Shown: one piece after another, positions 20,066 to 28,111 of the stretch
How the letters are laid out: each line of letters opens with the position of its first letter
How positions within the stretch are numbered: position 1 is the first letter of the stretch
DNA from: an uncultured beta proteobacterium
Lineage (GTDB): Bacteria; Pseudomonadota; Gammaproteobacteria; Burkholderiales; SG8-39
Assembly: GCA_903859155.1 (NCBI GenBank)
Contig: CAIOLO010000031.1
Span: 1 to 43,112 of the forward strand
Direction: 5' to 3'
DNA length: 43,112 nucleotides
Position numbers and translations under genes: made by a program
The notes under the pieces: model-generated
Databases searched by the model: none
What the model was told of the DNA's origin: nothing
The model's input: only the letters and a program-made list of their open reading frames with translations

Positions 20066-20890
20066 GTGAGGCCATCCGAAGCCTTAAGTGCTCACCGCGA
20101 ACAGATTCGCCACCTTGTCGCGGCCAACCACGCGAGCAATCCGCGCGTATTCGGCTCAGTGCTGCATTCTGCTGATACGCCCGACAGCGATCTTGATCTC
20201 CTGGTCGACCCGATTCTTGGCCTCACCACCCTGCTCGATATTGCGGGCATTCAAATCGAAGTGTAGGCGCTGCTTGGCGTTCCTGTGGATGTCTTGACGC
20301 CCGCGGCGCTGCCGGAAAAGTTTCGTGCTCAGGTTCTGCTTGAGGCCGATTTGCTCGCCACGCCCGGGGTGCGCCGCGTCCGATCCGAAGCGAAGCTGTA
20401 CCCATGGCCGCAATGCGAGGTGTACTTGAGTTTCGGCGAGGCGCTTGCCGAGGGCAAGGGCATCTCCGCTCGCTTGCGCGGCAGCGAAGGAAACAGTTTT
20501 CGCGAAGGCGATTCGCTTTCGATTGAAGTGGTCACACCCTCCTATCCCAGTTATCTCTACGTGAGTTACCTGCAGGCAAACGGCGAGGTGGCGCACCTGG
20601 CCTGGCCACAAGGGCGTATTTCCAGGCCCTTGGCGCCGAATACCAAAGTCACTTTTGGCGGCGGCATCGGACAACCGATGTATCGCATCGGCGGCCCGTT
20701 CGGCGACGAAATAATCGTCGTGGTGGCTTCGGCAAGCCCGCTGTTTCAGCAGGAACTGCCAGACGGCGAGAACGACAGGGAATATCTGACCTCGTTTCGC
20801 AAGGCCTTTGTGCTGCGCCCGCAGGGTGGTGGCGGACAACGCACGGTAGCGGCGGTAGCCGTGCCTTTAAAAACGCAATCGCGCAAATAA
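20066..20890 (+). pseudogene. Chimeric nucleotidyltransferase (MNT)–DUF4384 gene interrupted by a TAG codon
   Basis: One reading frame runs from GTG 20066 (good ribosome site upstream) to 20890, broken only by TAG at 20264-20266. The first part is a minimal nucleotidyltransferase like MntA antitoxins: VFGSV, PDSDLDLLVDP and, after the stop, LLGVPVDVLTPAALPEKFRAQVL, which is the normal end of that family. The stop lies where a glutamine would fit, so CAG to TAG is the simplest change. Instead of ending, the frame continues into a domain I assign to DUF4384 (NSFREGDSLSIEVVTPSY, YLYVSYLQANGEVAHLAWP, IGGPFGDEIIVVVASASPLF), whose own N-terminus and signal peptide are missing. This looks like a deletion fusion of two genes plus a nonsense mutation. 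Confidence 0.78.
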
Positions 20891-20926
20891 GCGCATACCG
20901 GTTCTGACACATTGAGGCGAACACGA

Positions 20927-21538
20927 ATGAACAGGCGCATCGAGAAAATCCAACCACTGATCAGGAGCGCGGGCATGATCGCCTGCGCGGCTTTTTTGTC
21001 GGGCTACTGCGTGCCAATCTTTGCCCAGGATTCCGGCCAACCCAGCGCCGCGGAAATCATTCGCAAGCTCACCCCTGCGGTTCAACCCCAGAACCCCGGG
21101 GAAGACACCCCGGGCGAACCAACCCAGGTCCCCTCGCGCAGTATTGCCACTCGCGGCATAAAAGTGGAGAACCGCACCGAGCGCGTCCAGGCTCCGCCCG
21201 GCCTCGACCTGCAAGTGAACTTTGAATATGCCTCGGCCAGGTTGACCCCTGATGCGCGCATCGTTCTCGACAGCCTGGGACAGGCGCTCAACGATCCGGC
21301 GCTACGCGAATCGCGCATGCGCATCGCCGGCCACACCGATGCGCGCGGCGCCGACGCGTACAACCTGACTCTCTCCCGGCAGCGCGCGCAATCGGTGGCG
21401 GATTACCTGGCGCGCCAGCACGGTGTCGAAGCCGCGCGCCTCAGCGTGGAGGGCTTTGGCCGCGGCCAGTTGTTCGACCCGGCCAATCCCGGGAGCGCGG
21501 TGAACCGGCGGGTGCAGGTTGTCAATTTAGGCAAATAG
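20927..21538 (+). CDS. OmpA-family outer-membrane/peptidoglycan-binding protein
   Basis: A 203-residue exported protein with an N-terminal signal (about 1-34, ending IFAQ), a low-complexity Pro/Gly linker, and a C-terminal OmpA domain (about 95-203). The domain shows VNFEYASARLTPDARIVLDSL, MRIAGHTDARG, LSRQRAQSVADYL and NRRVQVV, including the Asp and Arg that bind diaminopimelate in OmpA proteins. It should tether the envelope to peptidoglycan. The ATG at 20927 has GAGG nine bases upstream. DUF4384 proteins and OmpA proteins can be neighbours, so this gene may once have been partner to the broken gene before it. Confidence 0.87.
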   Translation: MNRRIEKIQPLIRSAGMIACAAFLSGYCVPIFAQDSGQPSAAEIIRKLTPAVQPQNPGEDTPGEPTQVPSRSIATRGIKVENRTERVQAPPGLDLQVNFEYASARLTPDARIVLDSLGQALNDPALRESRMRIAGHTDARGADAYNLTLSRQRAQSVADYLARQHGVEAARLSVEGFGRGQLFDPANPGSAVNRRVQVVNLGK

Positions 21539-21540
21539 CC

Positions 21541-21555
21541 CGGGCTGACAGCCCG
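21541..21555. terminator. Weak hairpin between convergent genes
   Basis: CGGGCT/AGCCCG with a three-base loop forms a short stem between the OmpA-family stop and the stop of the minus-strand amidohydrolase. There is no T run on either side, so this is at best a weak or Rho-assisted end. Confidence 0.3.
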
Positions 21556-21559
21556 CAGT

Positions 21560-22672
21560 TCAAGCTTTGAAGCGCGGAAACAGGCGCAGCGCGTTCTTCC
21601 GGTCGATGGCCTGCAATTGCCCCGCCGAAAAACCGCAGCGGGTCAGCCCTTTGACCGTGTCTTTCGCGGTGCGATAGGGGTAGTCGGTGCCGAACAAAAT
21701 CTGCGAGACCGCCACCAGTTCGCGCAGGGAATTCAACGCCATGGGATGCGCCGACTGGGCCGTGTCATAGAAAAACCGCTTCAGTTCGTGCATCACCCCC
21801 TTGGGCAGCTTTGCCGCGAGATCCTTGCGAGCGGCCAGGCGCGTAAAGCGCTCGGTGATAAAGGGCATGGTGCCCCCCGCATGCGAGAACAGGAAGCGGA
21901 TATTCGGGCAGCGCGAGGTGGTGCCGCTAAAGAGCAGGCTCGCCATGGTCCGGGTGGTGTCGGTGCCGAACTCGATCATCGATCCGGGCACCCCCGGCAG
22001 CAGATTGCGGCAGCAGCTGGCGACGGTCGGATGGGTATAAACGACGGCTTTGCGCCGCTCCAGTTCGTCGAACACCGGCGCGAACAGCGGGTCACCCAGC
22101 CATTTGTCGTCGAAATTGGTCATCATCACCACGCCGTCGGCCCGCAGCACGTCGAACGCGTATTCGATTTCGCGCAAGGCGCCCTTGACATCGGGCAGCG
22201 GCAGCGTGGCAAACAGGCCGAAGCGGCCCGGATAATCGCGCACCATCTGCGCGCCGTACTCGTTGCACTCGCGCGCCTGAACGCGCGCCGCCGCCTTGTC
22301 GCCAAACCACACGCCGGGTGCCGAGATGGACAGGATGGCGGTCTCCACCCCGCCCCGGTCCATGTCCGCAAGCGTCAAAGCGGGCGACCACGGCGGCGTA
22401 TGCGAGACGGTGCCATCGTGGTGCTTGGAGGACTCCTTCAGGTAGCTCGGTGGATAGTAGTGGTGGTGGGTGTCGATGCGGCGCGCGCCTGCCGCAGCGG
22501 CGCGGGACTTCCCGCGCGCCTGGGAGGAGGCTCGTGCGGCCGGCGCGGCGGCCCTCCGCCCCGCGGCGAAGCGCTCTCCGGTCAGGGAAAACGGCGGACA
22601 GCACGCGCAATCAACCGCGCCGGTGAGCACGACGCCGCCGGCGCCGGCGGTGGCCTGCAGAAATGGATTCAT
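21560..22672 (-). CDS. Amidohydrolase-2 (ACMSD-like) family protein, second copy
   Basis: A 370-residue TIM-barrel metal enzyme of the amidohydrolase-2 group, which includes aminocarboxymuconate-semialdehyde decarboxylase and related decarboxylases/hydrolases. The HxH metal motif is IDTHHHYYP (His69, His71). Further landmarks are VVYTHPT, FSHAGGTMPF and the metal-binding Asp in ILFGTDYPY. The N-terminus is unusual: a CxCC cluster (Cys22, 24, 25) and then an Ala/Arg-rich linker to residue 65. The ATG at 22672 has AAAGG upstream; sequence above it in frame belongs to the neighbouring gene. It is a paralogue of the gene ending 29 bases upstream and is last in the sox transcription unit. Confidence 0.87.
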   Translation of the reverse strand: MNPFLQATAGAGGVVLTGAVDCACCPPFSLTGERFAAGRRAAAPAARASSQARGKSRAAAAGARRIDTHHHYYPPSYLKESSKHHDGTVSHTPPWSPALTLADMDRGGVETAILSISAPGVWFGDKAAARVQARECNEYGAQMVRDYPGRFGLFATLPLPDVKGALREIEYAFDVLRADGVVMMTNFDDKWLGDPLFAPVFDELERRKAVVYTHPTVASCCRNLLPGVPGSMIEFGTDTTRTMASLLFSGTTSRCPNIRFLFSHAGGTMPFITERFTRLAARKDLAAKLPKGVMHELKRFFYDTAQSAHPMALNSLRELVAVSQILFGTDYPYRTAKDTVKGLTRCGFSAGQLQAIDRKNALRLFPRFKA

Positions 22673-22701
22673 CAGGATTGCCTTTCGGGTACTGGCTTTG
22701 T

Positions 22702-23811
22702 TCAGGCGAAACGCGGAAGCAGTTTCGCCGCGTTGCCGTGGTTGATCGCCGCGATTTCGCGCGGGCTGAAACCGCTCTTGACCAGGCCGCGGCCCATGTC
22801 TGCGGCGCTGCGATAGGGAAAGTCGGTGCCGAAAAGAATCTGCGAGATCGGCATGAAACTGCGCAGCGAGGACATCGCATAGGGATGCGAGGCCTGTGCG
22901 ATTTCGTAATAGAACTTCTTTATCTCGTAAAGTATGCCGCGCGGAAATTTTCCCTTGTGCTGCGGCGTATCGGCAATCCGGGTAAAGCGCTCGAGGATGA
23001 AGGGCATGGTGCCGCCGGCGTGCGAATAGATCATTTTCACATTGGGAAAGCGCACCGCGTTGCCCGAGAACAGCATGCTGGCGATGGTGCGCGTGGTATC
23101 GGTGCCGAACTCGATCACCGAGGGTGGAATGCCGGGCAGAATGCCCTCGGTGGCATCCGGCCCGTGCGGATGGGTGTAGACAATGGTTTTCCTGCGGTTC
23201 AATTCCTCGAACACCGGCTTGAACGCGGGGTCGCCCAGCCATTGATTGCCGTAGCTGGTCATCATGAACACGCCGTCGGCCTTGAGCACATCCAGCGCAT
23301 ATTCGATTTCGCGCAGGCTGCCATCGACATCCGGCAGCGGCAGCACCGCGAAGCTGCCGAAGCGCCCCGGGTAGTCGCGACCCATTTGCGCCGCATATTC
23401 GTTGGTTTCGCGGGCAATGCGGCGCGCCTGTGGGTGATTGGCGAGCGCCGAACCGTTATACACGCTGGTCACCGCGGTCTGCGTGCCGCCCTTGTCCATA
23501 TCCTCCAGCGACATCGCCGGCGTCCATTCATAGGTGGCACGCGCCGAACCCGGCGAACCGTTGAACAGATTTTTCGCGCCCAGGTCCTTCACATAGCGGG
23601 GCGGCGCGAAATGATGATGCACATCGATGCGGCGCGGGCCGGCGGGCCTGGCGGCCGCTTTGGATTTTTTCCCGCCGCTGGCGCTGGACTTCGCCGCTGC
23701 CGAGCGCGATGCCGCAAACAGCGCCCTTGCGTGGCCTCCGGGCAGGCAGCAGGAACAGGGCCACGCCCCCTGCCAGGGGATTGAAGTCGCGGCAGTGGAA
23801 ACCATTTGCAT
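22702..23811 (-). CDS. Amidohydrolase-2 (ACMSD-like) family protein, first copy
   Basis: A 369-residue paralogue of the following gene. The HxH motif is IDVHHHFAP (His65, His67), with VYTHPHGPD, YSHAGGTMPF and ILFGTDFPY later in the barrel, so metal-binding residues are present. As in its paralogue, a CxCC cluster (Cys19, 21, 22) lies in the first 25 residues, followed by an Ala/Lys/Ser-rich linker. The ATG at 23811 has GAGG six bases before it. It begins 39 bases after soxB ends, so it is probably expressed with the sox genes. The substrate is unknown; decarboxylation or hydrolysis of a small cyclic or aromatic acid is typical of the family. Confidence 0.87.
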   Translation of the reverse strand: MQMVSTAATSIPWQGAWPCSCCLPGGHARALFAASRSAAAKSSASGGKKSKAAARPAGPRRIDVHHHFAPPRYVKDLGAKNLFNGSPGSARATYEWTPAMSLEDMDKGGTQTAVTSVYNGSALANHPQARRIARETNEYAAQMGRDYPGRFGSFAVLPLPDVDGSLREIEYALDVLKADGVFMMTSYGNQWLGDPAFKPVFEELNRRKTIVYTHPHGPDATEGILPGIPPSVIEFGTDTTRTIASMLFSGNAVRFPNVKMIYSHAGGTMPFILERFTRIADTPQHKGKFPRGILYEIKKFYYEIAQASHPYAMSSLRSFMPISQILFGTDFPYRSAADMGRGLVKSGFSPREIAAINHGNAAKLLPRFA

Positions 23812-23850
23812 CGAGAACCTCGCGTCGGCACGAAAATGTGACGCGCAACC

Positions 23851-25599
23851 TTACACCATGCCGCGATTTCCCGCGACACCTTGCAGGGCAGGCCGGTTCA
23901 AGCGGGGCGGCTTGATGATTTTTTTCGCGCGCAGATGGCGCCCGACCAGATCCCATATCGGTTCGCCGCTGGCGCCCTCGGCCACCGGCGCCCAGCCGGC
24001 CACCTTGTAGTCCTTGCCGGCCTGCAGGGGTTTTCCGCCCAGGCGCATGTCGAGGATGCGCGCGCCCATTCTGGCGCGAGGATCGCAACGATAGGTGAGC
24101 CCGCCCACTCGCACCATGTCGCCGCCCTGCCGGTAATACGGATCGGGGTTGACGAAATTGTCGCAGACATCCTCGAGGATGTTCTTGATGGTTGCGCCGT
24201 TCATCACAGTCAGGGTTGTGAACGGATAGGTGATCGCAGTCTGGTCCATGAGATCTTCGAAACTTATGGCATCGCCCGGTAGCAGCGTGGTACCCCAGCG
24301 AAACCCCGGCGAGAAGGCGATCTCGGCATTTTTCTGTTCCATCATGGCATCCAGTATCACCTGGTCGAATGTGCCGTTGAAGTTGCCGCGCCGGTACAGG
24401 AGCCCTTCGGTTACAGCGAGTTTTTCGCCGAGCCGGTCCTTGAACGGCGCGCGCACCGTTTCGATCAGGGTGCGCATTTCCTCATCCGCGGGAATCAGAT
24501 TCGCGAACACCGGCAGCAGCCGATAGCGGAAATCGCTGACGCGCCCGCCCCTGACTTCGAGATCCAGTGCCGCGAGGAATTTGCCGTTGGAACCGGCGTT
24601 GGTGACCAGCGTGCGCCCGCGCGCATTGGCCACCAGCGTCGGCGCAGGCACGCCATCATGCGTATGTCCGCCAAGAATCGCATCGATGCCGGTGACGCGC
24701 GAGGCGAGCTTCAGGTCGACGCTCATGCCGTTGTGCGAAAGCAAGACCACCACCTGCGCGCCGGCCTTGCCGCCCCTGCCCGAGCGCACTTCATCGACCA
24801 GCTGCTGCAGGCGGTCCTCGTCGATGCCGAAACTCCACTCGGGCATCAGGTGGCGCGGGTTGGAGATCGGCGTGTAGGGGAAGGCCTGCCCGATGATCGC
24901 CACCGGCACGCCGCCGAGCTCGCGCAGCACATAGGGTTTGAACACGGGGTCGTTGAAGTCGGTGGTCTTGACATTCTGGGCCAGAAACTCGATGCCGCCA
25001 GGGAGTTCTCCACCCTGCAACTCCTTGGCGACCGCCTGCTTCACCCGCTCCGCGCCGTAGGTGAATTCCCAGTGCGCCGTCATCGCCTCGACCCCGAGCA
25101 GCCTGCTCGCCCCTATCATGTCGCGGCCCTCGGTCCACAGCGAGGTCGCAGAGCCCTGCCAGCTGTCGCCGCCATCGAGCAACAGGCAGGGCGGGCCGTC
25201 GGCGCGCAGCTTTTTCACCAGCGTGGCCAGATGGGCGAAGCCGCCGATCTTCCCGTAGCGGCGCGCCGCGCGGGAAAAATCCAGATGCGTGAAGGCATGC
25301 GCGTCGCGGGTGCCCGGACGGATGCCGAATTCCCTGAGCAGGTGCTCGCCGACCAGGTTCGGGGGGCGGTTGATGCCCTCGCCGACGCCCAGGTTGACAT
25401 CGGGTTCGCGGAAATGGCTCGGCAAGAGCTGCGCGTGGCAATCGGTGAAATGCAGCAGGCGCAGATCGCCGAATCTGGGCAGGTCGTAGAAGCGCGCGTC
25501 TGCCGCCGCTGCTGCCGACTGTGCCGGGGCGTCCAGCGCCATCCCCGTTGCGGCGGCGGCCGCCAGCACCTGCAGGAACTCGCGGCGTGACAGGGACAT
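23851..25599 (-). CDS. soxB: Thiosulfohydrolase SoxB
   Basis: A 582-residue periplasmic di-manganese enzyme that hydrolyses sulfate from the SoxY-bound thiosulfate intermediate. A twin-arginine signal (SRREFLQ, then a hydrophobic run to residue 26) predicts Tat export. The metallophosphatase half has LLHFTDCHAQL (Asp53, His55), DGGDSWQGSATSLW, AHWEFTYG, LLSHNGMSVDL and GGHTHDG. The C-terminal half resembles 5'-nucleotidase C domains, with GNFNGTFDQVI and the ITYPFTTLTVMNG strand. AHWEFTYG separates SoxB from ordinary 5'-nucleotidases. It follows soxX by 12 bases. Confidence 0.95.
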   Translation of the reverse strand: MSLSRREFLQVLAAAAATGMALDAPAQSAAAAADARFYDLPRFGDLRLLHFTDCHAQLLPSHFREPDVNLGVGEGINRPPNLVGEHLLREFGIRPGTRDAHAFTHLDFSRAARRYGKIGGFAHLATLVKKLRADGPPCLLLDGGDSWQGSATSLWTEGRDMIGASRLLGVEAMTAHWEFTYGAERVKQAVAKELQGGELPGGIEFLAQNVKTTDFNDPVFKPYVLRELGGVPVAIIGQAFPYTPISNPRHLMPEWSFGIDEDRLQQLVDEVRSGRGGKAGAQVVVLLSHNGMSVDLKLASRVTGIDAILGGHTHDGVPAPTLVANARGRTLVTNAGSNGKFLAALDLEVRGGRVSDFRYRLLPVFANLIPADEEMRTLIETVRAPFKDRLGEKLAVTEGLLYRRGNFNGTFDQVILDAMMEQKNAEIAFSPGFRWGTTLLPGDAISFEDLMDQTAITYPFTTLTVMNGATIKNILEDVCDNFVNPDPYYRQGGDMVRVGGLTYRCDPRARMGARILDMRLGGKPLQAGKDYKVAGWAPVAEGASGEPIWDLVGRHLRAKKIIKPPRLNRPALQGVAGNRGMV

Positions 25600-25611
25600 G
25601 CGCAGAATCTG

Positions 25612-26232
25612 CTATTTATTGACCGGGGATTCCGGATCGAGCAACAGCGCCACCACGTCCTTGATCTGCTGTTCGGTGAGGATCTCGCTATGCCCGAAGC
25701 GCGGCATGTTGGTGCACACGCTGTAGGCGCGCGAGTTGTAGATCTTGGCGTAGGTATAGCGCTGTATGGCTTCGCTGCTGCCGCGCGTTTTTCCGAAATT
25801 GCGCAGGCTCGGCCCGATGGTGCCGAAGGAGAGCTCCTGCGGCGTGAGCTGGTGGCAGGCATAGCAGTTCGCGCCCGAAGGCTGGCTCGGGTTGTCGCTG
25901 AATTGCTTGCCGACGCCCGATTGCGCGATGCTCTCGCCCGCCTTCCAGTTCCCCATCAGCTTGCCGTCGGCCGGATATTTCACCGCGGCCAGCTGCTGCC
26001 CCTCGATGGCCGCGATGCGCGCCTTGTTGCGCTGCCAGCCAGGATCGGAGCAAAACTGCTGCACTTCGTCCTGCACCAGGCGCGACAGGCCCGCCTGCCC
26101 GCTGGGCTTGAAGCCGCGCATCAATTCGCGCATGGCCTCGACCTCGCCAACCGCAGAGCGCGACTGCGCCAGCGCGATGCCGGCAAACAAGACCGCCGCC
26201 AGCGCCGCCATGGAGACCAAAGCTTTTTTCAT
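25612..26232 (-). CDS. soxX: Sulfur oxidation c-type cytochrome SoxX
   Basis: A 206-residue periplasmic cytochrome c, partner of SoxA in the complex that joins thiosulfate to SoxY. It has a Sec signal (MKKALVSMAALAAVLFAGIALA) and one haem site CYACH (123-127), followed by LSFGTIGPSL. The likely sixth haem ligand is Met176 in CTNMPRFG. An N-terminal extension of about 90 residues (GLSRLVQDEVQQFCSDPGWQ) is shared with the longer SoxX proteins. The gene starts nine bases after soxA ends, so the two subunits should be made together. Confidence 0.93.
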   Translation of the reverse strand: MKKALVSMAALAAVLFAGIALAQSRSAVGEVEAMRELMRGFKPSGQAGLSRLVQDEVQQFCSDPGWQRNKARIAAIEGQQLAAVKYPADGKLMGNWKAGESIAQSGVGKQFSDNPSQPSGANCYACHQLTPQELSFGTIGPSLRNFGKTRGSSEAIQRYTYAKIYNSRAYSVCTNMPRFGHSEILTEQQIKDVVALLLDPESPVNK

Positions 26233-26241
26233 GGTTGCCTC

Positions 26242-27060
26242 CTAGCGCTTGATGGCCGGCGCGGCAAACGCCGCACCATTGGCGTTGCGGGCGAGAAACA
26301 TCGTCAGCGCCACCGACGCGTCCGAGCCGAACAGCAGTTCCGGGAAGCGCTGCTGGCGGAAGCAGTCGTACAGGCGCCACTGGAAGGACCGCAGCTCGCC
26401 CTGCGAAACGCGGTAGGCCGGCCACGTGGTATAGGCGCGCTGCGCATCCTTTTTGCTGGTCAGATTGGGCAGGTCCTGCAGCCGGATGCGCTTGTTGTCC
26501 TCGCCATGGCAGGTGGCGCAGGCAAAGTCATGCGGCCCGCCACGATAGTAGAAAAGCTTCTGTCCCATCTGGTAGGCCTCGCGCTCCCTGGGGTGCGCCA
26601 GGGCAACGTTCATCTTCACACCCTTGGACTGCGAGCTCACGTAAGCCACCAGCGCCTCCATGTCGGCCGCGGCGCCGGGCCCGCCGAACACGCGCCGCGT
26701 CGCCTCCGCGCGCGTATAGCCCTGCAGGCTCACCATGCAATGCACCAGCCGTGATTCCAGATCGTCGACGCGATCGGTGTCCTTGAAATATTTTGGCAGG
26801 CGCGCATAGGCGCCCTTGACCACACCGGGCCCGAGGCCGAGATCGCATTTCTCCATGGAAACCTTGTTCGGTCCGCGCGGCTGCTGCCACATGTCCTCGC
26901 CCTTGATCTCCCAGAGTTCGGCAGGATTGCCGTCCTGCAGGGCATCGCGGTACTCCTGAAGGGCTTTGGCGGTGCTGTCTTGGCTATGGGCCCCGGTCCC
27001 GAAAAGCAATCCGGCGGCAAACAGCAACGCCGCTACAACCGGCTTATGTGGTCTTGTCAT
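26242..27060 (-). CDS. soxA: Sulfur oxidation c-type cytochrome SoxA (monohaem type)
   Basis: A 272-residue periplasmic cytochrome that oxidises thiosulfate onto the SoxY cysteine. The signal peptide ends near GAHSQ. The only CxxCH is CATCH (181-185), with the active-site persulfide Cys233 in YDCFRQQRFPEL. Where dihaem SoxA proteins have a first haem, here single cysteines (Cys72 and Cys108) remain and probably form a disulphide, so this is a monohaem SoxA. The ATG at 27060 begins MTRPHKP; longer in-frame readings overlap soxZ. It lies 55 bases after soxZ. Confidence 0.94.
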   Translation of the reverse strand: MTRPHKPVVAALLFAAGLLFGTGAHSQDSTAKALQEYRDALQDGNPAELWEIKGEDMWQQPRGPNKVSMEKCDLGLGPGVVKGAYARLPKYFKDTDRVDDLESRLVHCMVSLQGYTRAEATRRVFGGPGAAADMEALVAYVSSQSKGVKMNVALAHPREREAYQMGQKLFYYRGGPHDFACATCHGEDNKRIRLQDLPNLTSKKDAQRAYTTWPAYRVSQGELRSFQWRLYDCFRQQRFPELLFGSDASVALTMFLARNANGAAFAAPAIKR

Positions 27061-27115
27061 CGTTCCCCCAGCCCGGTGCCTCGCAGGCACCACCAACATT
27101 CGGATTGCGCGGGCC

Positions 27116-27433
27116 TCAGCCCGCTGTGATCGCCACTTCGTCGGTGCGCTTGTCGCCGCGGTTGTCGGTCCAGGTAACGCTGACCTTCTCGCCGACCCTG
27201 CCGCCGGCGAAGCGAAAATGCATAAAGGGGTTCTTTGCCACCGCCGGCCCCCATTGCGCCGAGAGCACCGTCTGCCCGCCATGCATCACCGCAATATTCT
27301 GGATGAACCAGGCCGGCACGATGTTGCCGCCGCCGTCCTTGCGCTGGCCGGTTTCCATTTCGTGGCTCATCAACACCCGCACCTCGACCTTGTCGCCTGC
27401 CATCTGGGCGCGAATGCGCATCGGCTCACCCAC
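27116..27433 (-). CDS. soxZ: Thiosulfate oxidation carrier complex protein SoxZ
   Basis: A protein of about 105 residues with the SoxZ Ig-like fold: MRIRAQMAGDKVEVRVLMSHEMETGQR, VPAWFIQNIAV and VTWTDNRGDKRTDEV are family hallmarks. It pairs with SoxY as the periplasmic sulfur carrier and has no signal of its own, riding with SoxY through Tat. The AGGAGG at 27443-27438 is two bases from GTG 27436 and five from GTG 27433, so I choose the latter; the ATG at residue 5 is a further possibility. The start overlaps the end of soxY. Confidence 0.92.
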   Translation of the reverse strand: MGEPMRIRAQMAGDKVEVRVLMSHEMETGQRKDGGGNIVPAWFIQNIAVMHGGQTVLSAQWGPAVAKNPFMHFRFAGGRVGEKVSVTWTDNRGDKRTDEVAITAG

Positions 27434-27905
27434 CACAACCTCCTATCGTGACTTTGATTTCCTTTTTGGCGTAGTAGTAGCGCCCATCGGCCTTCACCAG
27501 CGCGTAGATGTCGGAGGTCTGCCCCATCTTCACGCGCGTCGAGATGAACGGTTCGGTGCCATTGGGCACGACGAAGTTCGCGGCAAGCGTATTCGGGTTC
27601 TTTTCCACCAGGATGGCGATCGACTCGGTCTTCGGGATGCTGCTGGTGACCGTGACCGGGACCAGCGCGCCGTTCTCGGCGATTTCGGGCGTGGGGCTTG
27701 CAAAACGCACGCCCGGATTTTCGACCGCGGCCGCCCCGCCCAGAGCCTTGACGGTATCGGCGAAACTCCTGGTTTCGAATGCAGCCTTGTTCCACGCGGC
27801 CTGCGCCAACGCCTCTTCGGGGCGCAACAACCCCGCGCTGACCGCCAGGGCCATCACGGTCACCCCGCCGCCTGCTTTCAGAACCTCACGACGTACGCTG
27901 TTCAT
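27426..27905 (-). CDS. soxY: Thiosulfate oxidation carrier protein SoxY
   Basis: A 159-residue periplasmic carrier. It has a twin-arginine signal (VRREVLKAGGG, then a hydrophobic run), an Ig-like domain, and the defining C-terminal GGCGG (155-159), whose Cys holds the sulfur intermediates. The ATG at 27905 has GGGAG seven bases upstream. It is the first gene of the soxYZAXB operon and overlaps soxZ. No soxCD genes are in this window. Confidence 0.95.
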   Translation of the reverse strand: MNSVRREVLKAGGGVTVMALAVSAGLLRPEEALAQAAWNKAAFETRSFADTVKALGGAAAVENPGVRFASPTPEIAENGALVPVTVTSSIPKTESIAILVEKNPNTLAANFVVPNGTEPFISTRVKMGQTSDIYALVKADGRYYYAKKEIKVTIGGCGG

Positions 27906-27959
27906 CAGACACTCCCGGTGCATTTCTCGAGGACCGCCATGGCCGTTCGCGAGCCCTGG

Positions 27960-28025
27960 ATTCTGGGGCGGGCCTTCGCCCATCGTCAACCCCGATGATC
28001 CGCATTTACACATTTACTATCGGGG
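27960..28025 (-). promoter_or_regulatory. Possible sox operon promoter with upstream dyad
   Basis: On the minus strand, TTGACG (27989-27984) and CAGAAT (27965-27960) are separated by 18 bases, giving a plausible sigma-70-type promoter and a leader of about 50 bases before soxY. Directly upstream is the inverted repeat CCCCGAT/ATCGGGG (27990-27996 and 28019-28025), and inside it an 8-base near-repeat on the plus strand (CATTTACA then CATTTACT, 28003-28018). The position suits an operator for a sox regulator. None of this is tested, and no regulator gene lies nearby. Confidence 0.4.
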
Positions 28026-28111
28026 ACTCCGCGCGGTACCGGACAGGCACCGCGCCCACAAACTGAGGTGAGGCGGCCGCCCGACAAAAGCAGCCGCAAT
28101 AACCGCGAGCT

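Noticed and set aside
22673-23242. N-terminal extension of the second amidohydrolase
   Set aside because: It is another frame of the first amidohydrolase gene, and ATG 22672 has a good ribosome site.
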